A stretch of DNA of 64,000 nt. Source: Augochlora pura (lineage: Eukaryota > Arthropoda > Insecta > Hymenoptera > Halictidae). The stretch is taken from the NCBI RefSeq assembly GCF_028453695.1, contig NC_135778.1:10166244-10230243 (forward strand), given 5' to 3'. Positions 1 through 12,691 of this stretch are shown piece by piece. Below the pieces are notes generated by a model. That model had not been told where the DNA came from. It was given only the letters and a program-made list of their open reading frames with translations, and made no database searches. Both the position numbers and the translations under genes were made by a program. Each line of letters begins with the position of its first letter. Position 1 is the first letter of the stretch.

Positions 1-1997
1 AACGTTAAATTTTATTATCGCGGATCTCGGACGCGTGACCGTAAAATTTTGTCCGTCGGTTTCATTATAATCCTAAAACAGGGACCGGCGTTTTCTGGGA
101 AACGAGATGTCGTTTCGATATCGTTACGCAAACACTGTGTTTGTAGCGGCCGAACGAATTCAAAGCGAGCGATGTAATCCCTGCGATAATGAATTCTGAA
201 CGGAGGTTAACGAATTATCGGGCATGCTACGCAAAGCGTCTGCCGGCGGTGGGCAAAATTGAGAGAATGGAAATCCGGAAAACGAATAGGAAAATATTGA
301 TTCGCCGATGGAAAAACGTACCGGGCGCGTTGACACAGAGACGTTCCGCCTTGTTGCGACCTTGCTGTGCTTAATCCAGCGATTTTCGGCGAGATCGCAG
401 CTCATCCTTTGTTTTGCTAACGTGTCCCCAATGACGGGCGCCTAACTTGACGTCTCTGGCATTCTCGGATTTCATTTTTTTTCTCATTTTATTCGGCAAA
501 TATTTCCGGTTGTAAATTGAAACGTGTTCATAAATGGGATTATTGCTAAATTCCACTGAAAATTATTCATAGAGAGGCATGTTGTTAATTTTTAAATAAT
601 TTATAAATAGTTTAAGATTTATTGTAGCTTCTTATTTTCACCGTATATGTACGCAATGAATATATGTATATGTTAATAGAAATTATTTTTCTATACCTTC
701 AAGTAATTTTTTCTTGATCCATTAAAATTTTACTTATTTAATTGCATGTACAAGTGGTGATTTCTTTCTTTCCAATAATCTTTAACTTGATCTTGTTAAG
801 TAGAGTAAAAGTTTTAGTAAAACTGACTGTCATTTAACAATTGTGAACATTTAATTAGTAAAAATTTGTGATCATGATTTACAATCGTATAATATTAATT
901 ACAATTGAGTTTCCGTTAGTAAGAAGATCGATCATCTTACTTTGACTTTTGTGACAAGCACAAATATGAAGAAAAAGCAAGAAAAAAGAAAAATATAAAG
1001 ACCACCTGTAATGACGAACCTATGTTCATTTTTATTACATCTACGTACTTATATTAATTTCTCTTGTAACATAATTTAATAAATAATGTAAATTAAAAGA
1101 AATATTGTGTTACACTGTCGTTGCATTACTTTCCGCTCCATTTTTGTTCAAATAGTTAAACCATCACGTGTTGCACATCGAATAAAGCGTGGTAAAATGG
1201 TGTCAAATAATTAAGTAATATTGCGACATAAAACTTTTATTGTAAATGTAACAGCTTTTGCATAATCGTAGTCCATAATCAAATCGTTACTTTCAACTCT
1301 AACTGGTAAATAAACGGCAGATTTGCGTTGACATTAATGAGTTTTCTGCGAACGCATCGTGTCGGCGCAGAACGAAAATTTATTGTGGTTCTTTTTTCAA
1401 ACACGTGTACGGGGCGCTGCTCGCATGAAACGGCCCTGCTTAATGTGCACCACCTTCGCATCGGGGCTCGGCAAATCCGCCGCGAGCAACCGAGCTATAA
1501 TTGTTTATCTGGTTGGTTGCGTTCATGCCATATTTCCGCATTAATGTTTCATTACCGCGGCTATTTTTGCGTGCTCGCCACGCTGCGGCCATGGTCGACA
1601 CACTATTCTTTGCTCGTCAGCCAATCAAACGAAATATCTACGGCACTCCATCGCTGGAGTCGCGGTTTCATGGAAATCACATGCCTCCCCCGGCCGCCGT
1701 GTTTTTTCCCACCGTGCGTCACGCTAACCGTCCGCTGAATAGAATGGTGAAACAGAAATTGTGGAAATGTTATCCTATTCATAGCTGTTGAACTTGTAAA
1801 ATTGTTGGACGCCCAAGTTCCGTCCCTGCCGGGCAAGGACCAAACCGCGTGGGTCGACCTGTACATTCCGGGAAAGTTTCGAACAACTCGCCACAAAAGT
1901 CCGTAATTTGTCACTTTGTATGTAATTACAGTTACATGTTTATCGCCGACCGCGATGCAAAACCGAGCCGAGCCTCTTTACATGCTTCTCAATCATA
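1..1997. other. Non-coding stretch, nothing recognised
   Basis: GC-moderate sequence at both ends flanks an AT-rich middle (about 560-1300). Short frames in the 1330-1900 part are open in several phases and on both strands, which fits base composition rather than a gene. I see no repeat, RNA gene or recognisable motif. Confidence 0.5.
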
Positions 1998-2219
1998 ATG
2001 GAACTTGAACGGGCAGCTTTGAAACAACATGTAAATTACGTTCGCAGCCGGTTATTGGCGGAAGTTGCCATTAAAGTTGTTCGAGCACGTAAAGCGTTCC
2101 CGCCGATAAATAATTCCGCGAGCTTCCTGCGAACGTTCGCCAACGACCCCGTGGCTTGTTTATTAGATTTCATCAGATTAGCAAAGAATAAACAACCGTT
2201 TATCCCGGAAAGAAAATGA
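1998..2219 (+). CDS. Candidate 73-residue small ORF, unrecognised
   Basis: This is an ATG-started open frame of 73 codons ending in TGA. The start has A at -3 and G at +4, a favourable context for eukaryotic initiation. The product would be basic and amphipathic-looking, beginning MELERAALKQHV and ending in a lysine-rich tail (KNKQPFIPERK), with no signal peptide or membrane segment. I do not recognise the family. There is no splice signal or poly(A) signal clearly tied to it, and the surroundings look non-coding. A chance ORF of this length is quite possible, so this is a weak candidate based only on the start context and residue composition. Confidence 0.18.
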   Translation: MELERAALKQHVNYVRSRLLAEVAIKVVRARKAFPPINNSASFLRTFANDPVACLLDFIRLAKNKQPFIPERK

Positions 2220-2554
2220 TACCGGCATTCGCCGCGACGGAACTTTCAACGGGTCGATTCCCTTCCACTTCGAATTAGATCCACGTGAAAGTTCAAAGTC
2301 CACAAATCAGCCGGTTAGCAGGTTAAAAGTCGTTTTCCGGTATAGAAAGTTTCGAGAAAGGTCTGGTCTGAGGGGAACCGTCCCGTTTAGCGAGTCGTGA
2401 CATCGCTGGACCTTCCGCCATGGTGTTCGTAAACTCTGGACACACGTATTCCATCCACTGATCCGTCCGCCCCCTACTCCTCGTGCCTGGAGCCAAACTA
2501 TCCCGGCAATTTTACCTGAAATCCTTCCCTCGCTGATTCGAAACTTTTCGGGGG
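2220..2554. other. Non-coding stretch, nothing recognised
   Basis: Mixed-composition sequence with no repeat or gene signal that I can support. The short minus-strand frame at 2307-2582 has no exon signals. Confidence 0.4.
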
Positions 2555-3260
2555 TCCTATAATTTATTCGCAACTTTCGCAAACCCTACAATCTTTTCCC
2601 CGTCGATGTCACATACCCTGCAATTTTTTCGATGATATACGAAACTGCTCGGATCCCCAAAAATTTCTCGTGGGCTCTACAAGCCGTTTCTTGACACCTG
2701 AAATAGTCGCGAGATCTACAACTTCTGGAGGAAATATTAAAACTGTTCCCGATTTTGCAAGTCTTCACTCGATCTTTGAACAATCACAAGTTTTCACAAT
2801 CATTTTAGACTTTATTATTTTCTTGTAGATTTAGATCTCCTTAATATTCATACACTTTGTGTGCTATTTCTCTAAACAGTCGTGGAAATAGTTAGGAATT
2901 CTACAACTGTTTGATGAAATATTTGAATTGTTTGAAACTCTGCAAACTTCAACTACAATAGATCCCTGAATAATCACTACTTCTTAGATTTCTCGGCAAT
3001 CCTACAATATTTTTCTAAAACTCTAAAATAGCCACGGGTTTGTGATTAATTAGTATAAATATAAATTAGTATAAAGTATAAATTGATTTTTATACTGTCA
3101 AATCTATCATAGTCTTTTCCATAGACTGACTGAAGTATTATCAGCCTTAAAGTTGATTCGCAGATTTTTAAAATTTCTTCATTTGTGAGATCCCTAGACA
3201 CAGATCCCTAGAATTGCTCTACAACTTCTCTAAACGATTGCACAGCTCTAAAAAAGTGAT
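2555..3260. repeat. Degenerate short-unit repeat with CTACAA/CAATTTTT phrases
   Basis: The phrases CCTACAAT, CCTGCAATTTTT, CTCTACAA, ATCTACAACTT and TTCTACAACTG recur every few tens of bases. The same vocabulary appears at 44660-44960, and reversed and complemented at 46160-46500 and 47540-47930. The unit here is blurred, so I read it as an old, diverged copy of the ~21-bp minisatellite seen more clearly there. No coding potential is evident. Confidence 0.4.
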
Positions 3261-4252
3261 ATGTCGCACAGATCATTCAGAAGCCCTTAAAAGAACAATA
3301 AAGAAGTACTTTCACCTAGACAGTAGAAATTTTCCTAATTAAAGAAGCTCGATTGTTCTTAACCATTTAACTTGCCACGAAGAAATGGCAATATTTTGTA
3401 TTTTGATTAGTGTACATATCTTTAGTGAACACAGAAATACATTTATAAACGTTAACATGTTTTGAATATTCGGAGGCCACGACTAAATAAAACGAGCAAA
3501 TAAAAAAGATACAAATAACATTTTAGGTAGCAGCTAACTGATTTATTTAAACCACCAGAAAATTTGCCACAGCGTTCGAGTGACATTTGACGCACGAGCG
3601 TAATTGCCACGTAGTATCAGATTCTGCCCGTACACCATATTTCTGAGATTCGTCTGGAAAAGTGTAAAATCGCATAAACATCCGCAGTCTAGTTCCGCGG
3701 ATCCGTGGGAGCAATTAAAACGGTCCGGGCAAAAGCATACGGATAGTAACGAAGCGGCAACAGAGACGGTTGACGGGTTACAACCTCGCACTTGCCCTCG
3801 TCCTCGTTCGTTATTCTTAACGTCACCGCGTCCGCGGCCGAATCTATGCGTGCCAGCCCCACCTTTCGACACCCCCATTCAGCCTGTTTTGCCACGCGCG
3901 GTCCTTTCGGGCCATTTGCGCCGCTTTCGCAGCCCGCGAGAGCCCGGTCCGGTCGCGCGCCGCTTCTTCTCCCGCCTATTCACTTTTTTCTCTCGTGATA
4001 AAGCCTCCTTTTCACGACTGAACGCCTTTTCTGCGCGCTTTTCACCAACGCCGCGATCCCACCCACCGTGGCCCCTATTCTCCACCCCCGCACCTTCCAC
4101 TCTGCGTTACTCGTCCCAGGATTCAACGTTTATTTAACCTTTCGTTTTAACGTCGGTTTCGTCAATTTTATGAACATTATAAGCGACGAAAATTGCGAAC
4201 GACCCCGGTAAAAATCATACATATTATTGGTGACGAGGATCGTTGGCAGCTC
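3261..4252. other. Non-coding stretch with a GC-rich, pyrimidine-rich island (3600-4130)
   Basis: AT-rich sequence gives way to a CpG-containing, pyrimidine-rich block. A 177-codon frame (3604-4137, +) runs through the block, but its product is mostly proline, arginine, serine and phenylalanine from CCC/CGC/TTC runs, and frames on the other strand are open too. I treat it as a compositional artefact. Confidence 0.4.
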
Positions 4253-4739
4253 TTAACCCTTTGCACTCCGCTGACAGTGAACATCGTAGCTCTTAGGCGA
4301 GATCGTAATTCTAGCATATCACTCCTCTCAAGGAACATTAACTTTTATTAGTTGTTACGAAAAATTAACTTATTCCAGCACAACTTTTTAAGAAATGCTT
4401 GTTTCTTTGTACCTTTTTCTTATAAGATATATAGAAAAATTACGTCAAACTAGTTATTATTGTCAAACATGCACAAATCAGCCTGTAATGTAGATTGGGG
4501 AGCGTTTCAAAGTTTATTATACTGTACAAAATTATACAAAATAAAATATTGATTCTTTGAAAACTATATACTTCTCGATGTTAACGAATTTGTATAAAAC
4601 CAATATCATTATAATACGTTACTTGGTTCCAAAATTGAACTAAATAATATGAGGGCTCGTAAGTGCTCGTTTCTACAACAAAATAGCACCGAATAGCTGG
4701 TAGCTAACGTCTAGAATGGTTCAGAGTGTAAATAGTTAA
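4253..4739. mobile_element. TTAA-flanked MITE-like element, long variant (~487 bp)
   Basis: TTAA is present at both ends. The left terminus is CCCTTTGCACTCCG. The right terminus, read inward on the other strand, is CTATTTACACTCTG. The left terminus matches the elements at 21860, 32578 and 34393, but this copy is about twice their length, so it is either a longer parent or carries extra internal sequence. There is no transposase frame. TTAA duplications and termini beginning with C runs are characteristic of the piggyBac superfamily; that assignment is inferred. Confidence 0.55.
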
Positions 4740-7700
4740 TTAGACATTTGTAATTTAACGTGGAAAATGCATTTATAATAGCTGTTAAGCAGAACGACGA
4801 AATTCTGTATGCTGAAAAACCGCACTTCTCTGTCTTTCTTTAAATATAGTTATTTACACAAGTTTTAATCTACATGAGTCTTTTATTTCACATAACCCCT
4901 CCACAGTACCACGTATTTAAAAGGATAGTTAATTAATCAGTTACCAACAGTTTGGTCGTTTTAGCCTTTCGAATTATCACTGTATTATGAGTTTTACTTA
5001 TTTTAGTGCCATAAATGTCCATTCCTACCCCGCATTCTCTTTGAGCTAGTAGGAGTATGAACTTGTTCATCTTCTTCAATTTAGGAAGGATTTTCTTGCA
5101 TTTCGCAATTTGTAAGACGATAAATCAGTAAAGCTAGAAACTGGCACGATGACTAGGTAACAGTTAATTTAGCTTGGAGAATGAAAGTTCAACTGTACTG
5201 TTTTATTAACTTGACCGATGATTTCGTCCACTGCGAAACCGATTTTAACATTACCTCGCTAATAATTTCTCACAGGAATAAGAACATTATTGTATATTTA
5301 TATATTAAAAAGGACACTGGACTTGGTTTTGATGTAGGAGTAAGAAGAGATCACTCGTTTTAGGATGATCTTTTGAACGTAGAGCATCGAAGATAGTACG
5401 AATTTCGTATGGATCGAGGACGATTTATCGAAGGATGTGCGTCGCTTACGATGAGGTAAACGCGTGGAAGTATCGGCAGAGACGGGAGGAAGAAGAAGCA
5501 GTTTATAAAGCGTTAATGGAAGGCGATCACAATGGCGGCGTTCGCGGGAGACTATGAACCGACGCCGTCTGAAACTTCCAAATAAACAGCCTTTTTACGT
5601 GTTGAATAGGCCGGCCAACAAAGGACCGTGCACGCTTAAGCCCGGATACGCCACGGGCCAATTCACGTTCAAGGGGAGTGGACACAATGGGGGCTCGGTT
5701 GCTCCTAGAAAGCTATACATTGATGCGATTTAAGCTAAGAAACAATGGACTTTGCGAAGCGCCGCGCCGGCTCGCGCCGCGTGCTTCTATCTATTGTTAG
5801 ACCTCCGAAGAACACGTTTCAGCTGGTGTCACGCGAGCGTGATCAAAATTCAATATGACGTGGTGCATGTGAAATTAAGGGACAACTTCAGTCAACGTTC
5901 TACTAGCTTCGAATTTCTCTACAACATATGCAAGGGCTCAATAAATGTAGCATTTATGTAAAACGAATTTGTTGTCAGAATTCGACATGTTTGTAGAAGT
6001 TTAACTAATGAATAAACATATGACTAACGTTGATCTGATTAAATCAAGCTTTTCTTACATTTCATGTTGTTTAGTTTTATAGTTAATGTAACTAAATCAT
6101 TTCAGAACGTTGAAGGCCAATTAGAAATTAACGAAGAAATAAATATAAGATCATTTGAGCAAGTTTTCGCTGTACAACAATTTTATTCGAGGCATCGTTT
6201 ACGAGTTATTAGCGGAAAATAATGACCAATGAGAAGCGAGCTTTGCTGCCGCGACGCGGTCGAGCTAATAAGTGGAACTGGACTTCATTAGTGCATGAGC
6301 TCAGCTACCTCGAGTCAGAGGAACTCACCTATCATTCGTCAGTGTTTTTCGTCAATAAATCGTAAACAAAACAGCGGGTTGCATTATCGTTAAGGAAAAA
6401 GATACTTGAAATGACTTCAGGAACCCCTTAGTTCCCGATTGTGAGTACTCTTGGGACACCCTATATACTGTTCTATTTATGTTTAAAGTGTACAAGAAAT
6501 ATTAATGTTTATACTTTATTTAGAAAATTTAATAATTTTTATACTATAAAAACACTATCGATTGAAAGTTATTCTAAATGATAAACATTTACATAAGCGA
6601 AGTTATAGTTCACAGAGAACACGGAACTAATACATTTTAATCATTCTCCCGAAATTCACAGTAAACTAATGGAATACTTGAATGGTTTTATTTCATTAAT
6701 ATTACGCCAGATGTTATATTCAAATTTTATTCTTTATAACTCTGCCATATTATTGTGAATACCATTAAAATAAATGAAAGTGACGATGTTCCGGACAACT
6801 TTGATAGTTGGAACCCTTACTCTACGTTTATCACTGTGCGTTTTGATAAAAATAGATAGAGCATCGATCGAACCGATTCGCAAAGTCCCAAACGACAGGA
6901 GAATGCCGCCCTATGTGTAGCCTCGCAACGGCTACACGGTTCCTTTTTTTCGAAGCTCGCCGTTGTTCCGAGCGACCGGCTGGCAACAGGTGCTTAGACA
7001 AAGGACTCTGTCTAACGGGCTGAACTTCTGAGGAGCTTTCTTCCCGCCCCGCTTTCTCTCTCCCCTATCTTCCTTCTCGCTTCGATGACGAACGTAATGA
7101 GAACCCGTCTGGAGCCTACCGTCGAACTACGCGCCGCCGAGAAATTTCCTCTTTGACGGGATTCTTCTGCCCTCCTCCACGCTTTTCAAGAACTCCCGAA
7201 GCTGTTTCATCTCCGGGGGATCTTCGCTTCGAGCGAGTAACGCGCGCCGCGAATTCAATTCCAGACGCGAAAGGGATTGCTTGACGAAAAGATCGCGGCC
7301 GGTCGAGTTTAAGCACTGTTGAAAGATCTAGTAGGCGCTCTCTTTGGCCCTTTCAGACGATAGATCAACTCTCGTTCGTTAATTCAAGCGATCCCTGGTA
7401 GATCTTGTTGCGTGAAAGCCGCTCGACAAATCTCGCGGTTCACCCGGCTGCGGCGTATTGATTAATTGTCGGAGTCTCTTCATTACATAATTGAGAGTTT
7501 CTCTAATTGCATGGAAGACACTCGAGAAATCTTGCGATTCTTTTAAGCTGGAACGTATCGATTCGCAGTCGGAACATTTTTATATGCTGAACCGAGAGTA
7601 TCTCGAATAATTCGGTATCTCTAAATTATCGCTGTAAAATTTCGAATCCTGCGGCAGCTGTAGTTTTGTACAAAAACGTCGCAACTGTGCCCGTTTTAAT

Positions 7701-7854
7701 CGCCGGCATACGTCAAGCGAGCCTAACTCGTAAGGGTATATATAGTAACAACCTAGTAAGTATGCATATTATTCAGGTCTTTTAAATGGGAATAAAATTC
7801 AGTTCCCTTGTTATTAATATGTAAGCAATCGAGTAAATGTAATTTTAACGCGTT
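4740..7854. other. Non-coding stretch, nothing firm
   Basis: About 3.1 kb. The first part is AT-rich; GC-richer patches lie at 5400-5830 and 6880-7330. The small frames present have no protein-like composition and no splice signals that I would defend. Confidence 0.45.
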
Positions 7855-8004
7855 CAGTGACGCGTCGGTTATATACGGATGACACGAATTTTTACCTTGA
7901 TTATGAAATTCACATTGATTGCGATCTATTCGGACAAATAGAAAATAACTATGATGTCTAAATTGCGAAAGAATTAAAACGTCATCCGCTGTGACAAATA
8001 TTAG
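7855..8004. mobile_element. TTAACGCGTT-type repeat, second terminal family (partial)
   Basis: It starts TTAA-CGCGTTCAGTGACGCG and soon reaches TATACGGATGACACG. The inverse phrase CGTCATCCGCTGTGAC occurs near 7980-7996, giving internal inverted symmetry. The same terminus begins the elements at 32419 and 59681 and, on the other strand, the one ending at 53292. The right terminus is not resolved, so the end given is approximate. Confidence 0.4.
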
Positions 8005-10756
8005 CTTCTTAAAATATTCCATTAACTAAATTACTTTGATTGTTGGGAATTTCAGAGGATAGTTTCCTGCACTTAAGGCGATAAGGTGTTATAATCGAAC
8101 AAATTATAATTATTGTAAGTTTGAGAATATTGGAAACTAGGTTTACAGTTCACTAAGAGCAGCAATTCGATGTTACCTCATAAAAATAACCAGCATATAT
8201 TTATTCAATGAATAGTATATATTTACGCAATGAAATAAAGTTATTAAATAATTCGTCGCAGGCACATATTTCGATAATTTATAAAAGACAAAACTATATT
8301 TTTAACAAAAGAAAATGCTATATTATCCACATCTCTCATTATTGAAGTTCCTCGCACATAATTTCGTTCCGTGAGAATACTATTTTGAATGCGTCAAAAA
8401 ATCCTCGTCGGCGAAGGATTAGGCGAAGTTTCTTTTTCATACGATGAAACGCGTCGGTTTCTACAGCGGAGTAAGAAGTTGAAGTTGTTAAACATTGAAT
8501 GAGACGAGGTGAAAAGAAGAAGCTGAAAGGAAGCCAGCTGATGGATGAGTCAGAGGAAAAGGGTCAGTCAGCCCTTTGATAGTAAAGGGAGTGAGACGAA
8601 GGGCACTCGATGATTGACCCGCGAAAGGTTAAGCGGCGCTTCGACGCGCTGAGATGCGTCGGTGCACGCGTGTGTCTAGAATTAAACGTTAAGTGGGACG
8701 GTCGATTGATGCTCGATTAATAATAGCGCGAAACGAACGAGAAACCGCGGCCGCGTGGGCTACTATTAATCGCTCTATCATTACGATCAATATGTCACGT
8801 CCGAGGGACCCGTGCGCCGTCCAATAAATACGCGGGACGCGCTTATTGCGGCTCCGATCTACAAATCCTTCGGGATAGGTCCGTCGCGCCGGCCTCGCCG
8901 ATTTCGAGAAATTCCCGCCTCCCCCCCGACATCAATCGCGCGTGATTGCACGAGCCTGCCCCCATTTCCTCCCAAATTACCGAACCGTCTCGAATAAAGC
9001 GAATATTTTATCGCGGTCAGGATTGTTCCGATCGAGCGTCGATCATCAAACACCAATCCTGTAACTGAGAAAATCATTTCGAGCCATATTGTTTCTGACA
9101 AACTTTCACTAACCGCGCTGTTCATATTCAATCTGTTACAACTCGGTGGAAAAAGAATCGTGCGACGATCCACTTGAGCTCATTTTAAAACTTGAAATCT
9201 CAGCTTCTACGTTTCTTGGTTGGTTTTTCTTAGACAAATCTTTCCACCGCGTGACAAGAGAGAGAATGGAAGTATGTGCATATGCAAAAGGAAGAGATAC
9301 TGAAATCGTGGATTGGTACATCTATCCGCAACTTAGACATTCTGTTTCGGACTGATATCACCGTGGGATCGAAGATTGAAGCCTATCCTTTACGATAATT
9401 CCTAAAATCTTGATGTACGATGTTTTTGATTCGTTTTATCCCTCTTTTTTTGCCCTCAGTTAAAATATCTCTGCTTCTTACTGCTTCTTACTTTTTAAGC
9501 GAGACTAAACTATTCTGTCTACTCCATAGAATTCCAAATCTGATTCCATTTATTTGTATTCAGTTCTCTAAAAATGATTTTATTAATTTAAAGCTTCGTT
9601 CTTTGCACAATCAGAAATGTTAATTAGAAACAATTTTAACCAATAAAATCGGAGCTAGAGACAAATTTATAAGAAAGATAATTCCTTAACACAGAGTAAT
9701 GGAGGAGTACGTTTTAATCCAAAATGGACGCGTTAAATTGCCTAACGCAAAGTAATCGAAGAGTCCTGCGGCGAATTATTTAGAGCAGAAGAAGCAGACG
9801 GCAAAGAAAGAAGAACACCGATCGAGAATGGGGGACGAAGGTCGGTGGGATGCGGAGGGAATCAAAGGGAGAGGAAATCGTGGCGAGATAACGGGCTCGC
9901 GGAACAAAGCGAAATTCTGTGTGCGTCGTGCCGCCCCCGTAATTATTCGGTGTTTTCGTTCCGCGTTCCTTCGAACAGCCCGCGCTACTCGTCGTGGGCG
10001 GCAGATTCAAGGACGGTTCTTGGATTTAAAGAAAGCGGCAAGTTTAGCGGTCGGACGTGCGGCTTTCTTTGTCTAAAATTTGAAATTGAAATGGAATTCA
10101 TGAATCCTGCGCCGCGGATTACTCGGCGACGCAGCCTGCGCCTCCCCCCTCCTTTATGCGCAGCTTTATTCACCGGGCCGAGTTTAACGAGGCTCTCGAG
10201 GCATTTCGTTACCGAACGCGATGGTAATTAGAAATGCGAGATCTAGCGTGACATAGTTCTCGATTTTTCACCTCTCGCCTCAGACTTCGAAATGAAAAAT
10301 ACACGGCGTTGTTTGCTCCTTTTCAATTCAAATCTAGCTCGATTTACGTGCCAGTAATTTGCAGTTGTACGGACAACGCTGTGATAAATTCTGTACGAAA
10401 GTAGACATTATATCCGGAAGCATTTCATGCATTCGTTCTAGCAGAAAATTTGCAATCTTGCATACGATTCGAACTTATCGTTATTATTATTAAAGTTCTT
10501 ATGTTGCAAGAACTTTCTGCGAACGGATGTACGAACAACTTTGCGAAGATGTAAATCTCGTGCGCGGACAACTTTGCCAATTAAAGATTAACGAGAACTA
10601 AAATCATTAAAATCATTTCAACCGTTGGATTTTCAGAATCTGTTAACTCAATGAAACTATCAAGTGCTCGCGAACTCTTCGAAATTCCTTTCCTTTTAAT
10701 TGAACGTTTGAAAGGCGCGCGTTAACGGATTTCTGTAGCAATTCCTTTTGTTTCAG
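8005..10756. other. Non-coding stretch, nothing recognised
   Basis: An AT-rich part (8000-8350) is followed by mixed, CpG-containing sequence. The 9146-9355 (+) frame is protein-like by eye but begins at a non-ATG codon and has no splice signal, so it is not called. A GC-rich patch at 9820-10200 is open in several frames on both strands. Confidence 0.4.
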
Positions 10757-10999
10757 GATCAGCGTCAGAGAAATTCAAACGACGATAACCATAAAAGATT
10801 TCGTAAAGAAATCCAGTCGTTTGTTGGAAATGTCAGACGGGGAACTACGGCGCACAATTTACAACAGATTAGCGCACGCCGGGCCCAGATGGCTCTCTCG
10901 GCATTAATAGAAGCTTTTATAGCAGAATCCTATGCGGTTTATCCCGATATCCGTTCCGCGGGCCTGGTAAACAATACAGGCACTGATCGCAGCAGATAG
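10757..10999 (+). CDS. Candidate terminal coding exon, unrecognised
   Basis: A strong acceptor-like sequence (pyrimidine-rich CCTTTTGTTTCAG, 10744-10756) is followed directly by a frame that stays open for 80 codons to TAG at 10997-10999. The predicted segment starts DQRQRNSNDDNHKRF, is polar and basic at first, then has a helix-prone part (ARRAQMALSALIEAFIAES), and ends NNTGTDRSR. I do not recognise the family. No partner exon was identified in the window, and a chance match of acceptor plus open frame cannot be excluded. Confidence 0.25.
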   Translation, partial: DQRQRNSNDDNHKRFRKEIQSFVGNVRRGTTAHNLQQISARRAQMALSALIEAFIAESYAVYPDIRSAGLVNNTGTDRSR

Positions 11000-11657
11000 A
11001 GCAACGCGAATAAACGAACGGAGGAAACCAATCTGTTAGCTGGCTGATTCTTCGATCGAGTCACCAACGCGCAAGACAAATGAAACGATCCCGATTTGAT
11101 ATTCTCGGGATACCATTCTGTCGCTACATTCCGAACTGGGAACTGCTGCAATTTTTCTCGCTGGCTTGTACAATCCTTTAATAAACGGGAATGCTTCAAA
11201 CGGCTCACATATTTCGCAAAATTATGTTTTTGTTAAGTAGTTTTTGTTTAATTCTCTTAGTGTCGAATAACGATATATCGTTGTTGGTTACTCTTGAAAA
11301 AATATCGTTCCTCAATGTTTTTGCTAAATAACAATTTCATTTCTTATTTCTCCTTCCTGTTTGAATTTGGTAATTATCAGGTTTTACAAAATTCTTGCAA
11401 TTTTTTCCGAAACTTTATCAAACTACGTTAAATGAGTTTTCTACATTTCGCTCAAGATCAAACGACTCTTTTGTTGGCACTAAAAGGGTTAAGTTTGCTA
11501 CAATTTAGACTTACTTTATTCGAGAATATATTAGCATCGTTTTAAGATGTTCAGAAAGGTTATTCAAATATTCTATATTTCTATCTGCAGGATCTTTTCT
11601 TCAATAAAATGACCTCTTGATTAAAGGGAAGTGGTTTCCTGTTAAAATTAACCCTTG
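11000..11657. other. Non-coding stretch, nothing recognised
   Basis: AT-rich sequence without a supported gene. AGGGTTAAG near 11487-11495 resembles the right end of a TTAA element, but I could not find a matching left end. Confidence 0.4.
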
Positions 11658-11910
11658 TTAACCCTTTGCATTGCGATTTCTTTCACGAGCGCGTTGATTA
11701 GCCCTTCTTTTGTCGTTAATAATTCTGAACCAGAGAAAGGATATTTACATTTGTTGTATGTCTGTATAAGTTGTAACGAGCAAATATCGATAGCAGAAAA
11801 AATTGAAATTTATTGGCTTTTTGAAAAACTGAATAACATTCATATCTGAGGAACTATATTCTACCATATTTATAATAGCGAGTCTGACACGATATTTCAT
11901 AATCATTATA
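11658..11910. mobile_element. TTAA-type element fragments, rearranged
   Basis: The left part, TTAA-CCCTTTGCATTGCG followed by GCGTTGATTAGCCCTT, matches the left end of the element at 39919. Near 11866-11895, TATAATAGCGAGTCTGACACG matches that element's right end but in the opposite orientation to what a simple copy would show. I read this as a partial copy joined or adjacent to an inverted fragment of the same subfamily. Outer limits are approximate. Confidence 0.45.
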
Positions 11911-12650
11911 ATATAATGCGAGAGTAGTATCACAGTAGTATGAATTTGTAACAAACAAATTCATGAGAAAAACGATCAGATCAAATGCAAAATAGTAAAA
12001 ACAATTAAAGAATTTCAAAACACTGATTCTTTATTACAATCACTCTAAAATTATCAGGAGAACAAATGACCTCAATTATCTTGCAATTCATAAAGAGAAT
12101 TTTGATTCTCAAATAAAAGTTATTCAAATAAGAATTATTCTCTGCATAAAAATCTTCATTCTCCTAGCGAGTAGTAATTGAATACTTAAAAGTATATCAT
12201 ATCGATCCTTCTTAGCCTCGCCTCTTTTACTTATCCGAAATTCTGATTTGAAATTATCTTGTACGGCAGTCATTTCCGATCAAACGTCACGGTTCCGAGC
12301 GATCTGCCATCAGACATTTGGCTTTTCCTGACGAATCAGAGTCGAATTACCAGAGATCAGAATCTACTAAACAGTGATCGAATATAATCCGCTTCGAACA
12401 TAGGAAACATGGGTTTGTTTCGCGATGTACATATCCAGGTAGTGCCGACTGAAAAGCTCCGAGCGCCGGTAATACAGGAGATACAGATGCGGCAATTAGG
12501 TGTGACAGCGTGCGGAGACTTGACAACGTCACGTCGAAAATCCGGGCGCGATTGATCGCGGCCGAGCATGACAATTATACGGCGCGACGATGATCGCACC
12601 TCGGATAATTAGGTATTCGCCGGCGTCGATACCTCAGCTCAATCCTTCAG
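11911..12650. other. Non-coding stretch, nothing recognised
   Basis: AT-rich to about 12260, then GC-moderate. The two minus-strand frames at 12347-12599 overlap each other in different phases, which argues against either. Confidence 0.4.
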
Positions 12651-12681
<31 letters not shown>

Positions 12682-12691
12682 TCTCTCTCTC
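12651..12691. repeat. (CT)n microsatellite
   Basis: A nearly pure CT run of about 40 bases with one CTAT interruption, followed by a CACACACGCGCGTG alternating purine-pyrimidine tail. It lies at the edge of a GC-richer segment. Confidence 0.95.

Noticed and set aside
3604..4137. 177-codon plus-strand frame
   Set aside because: The product is dominated by Pro/Arg/Ser/Phe from a pyrimidine-rich island; opposite-strand frames are equally open.
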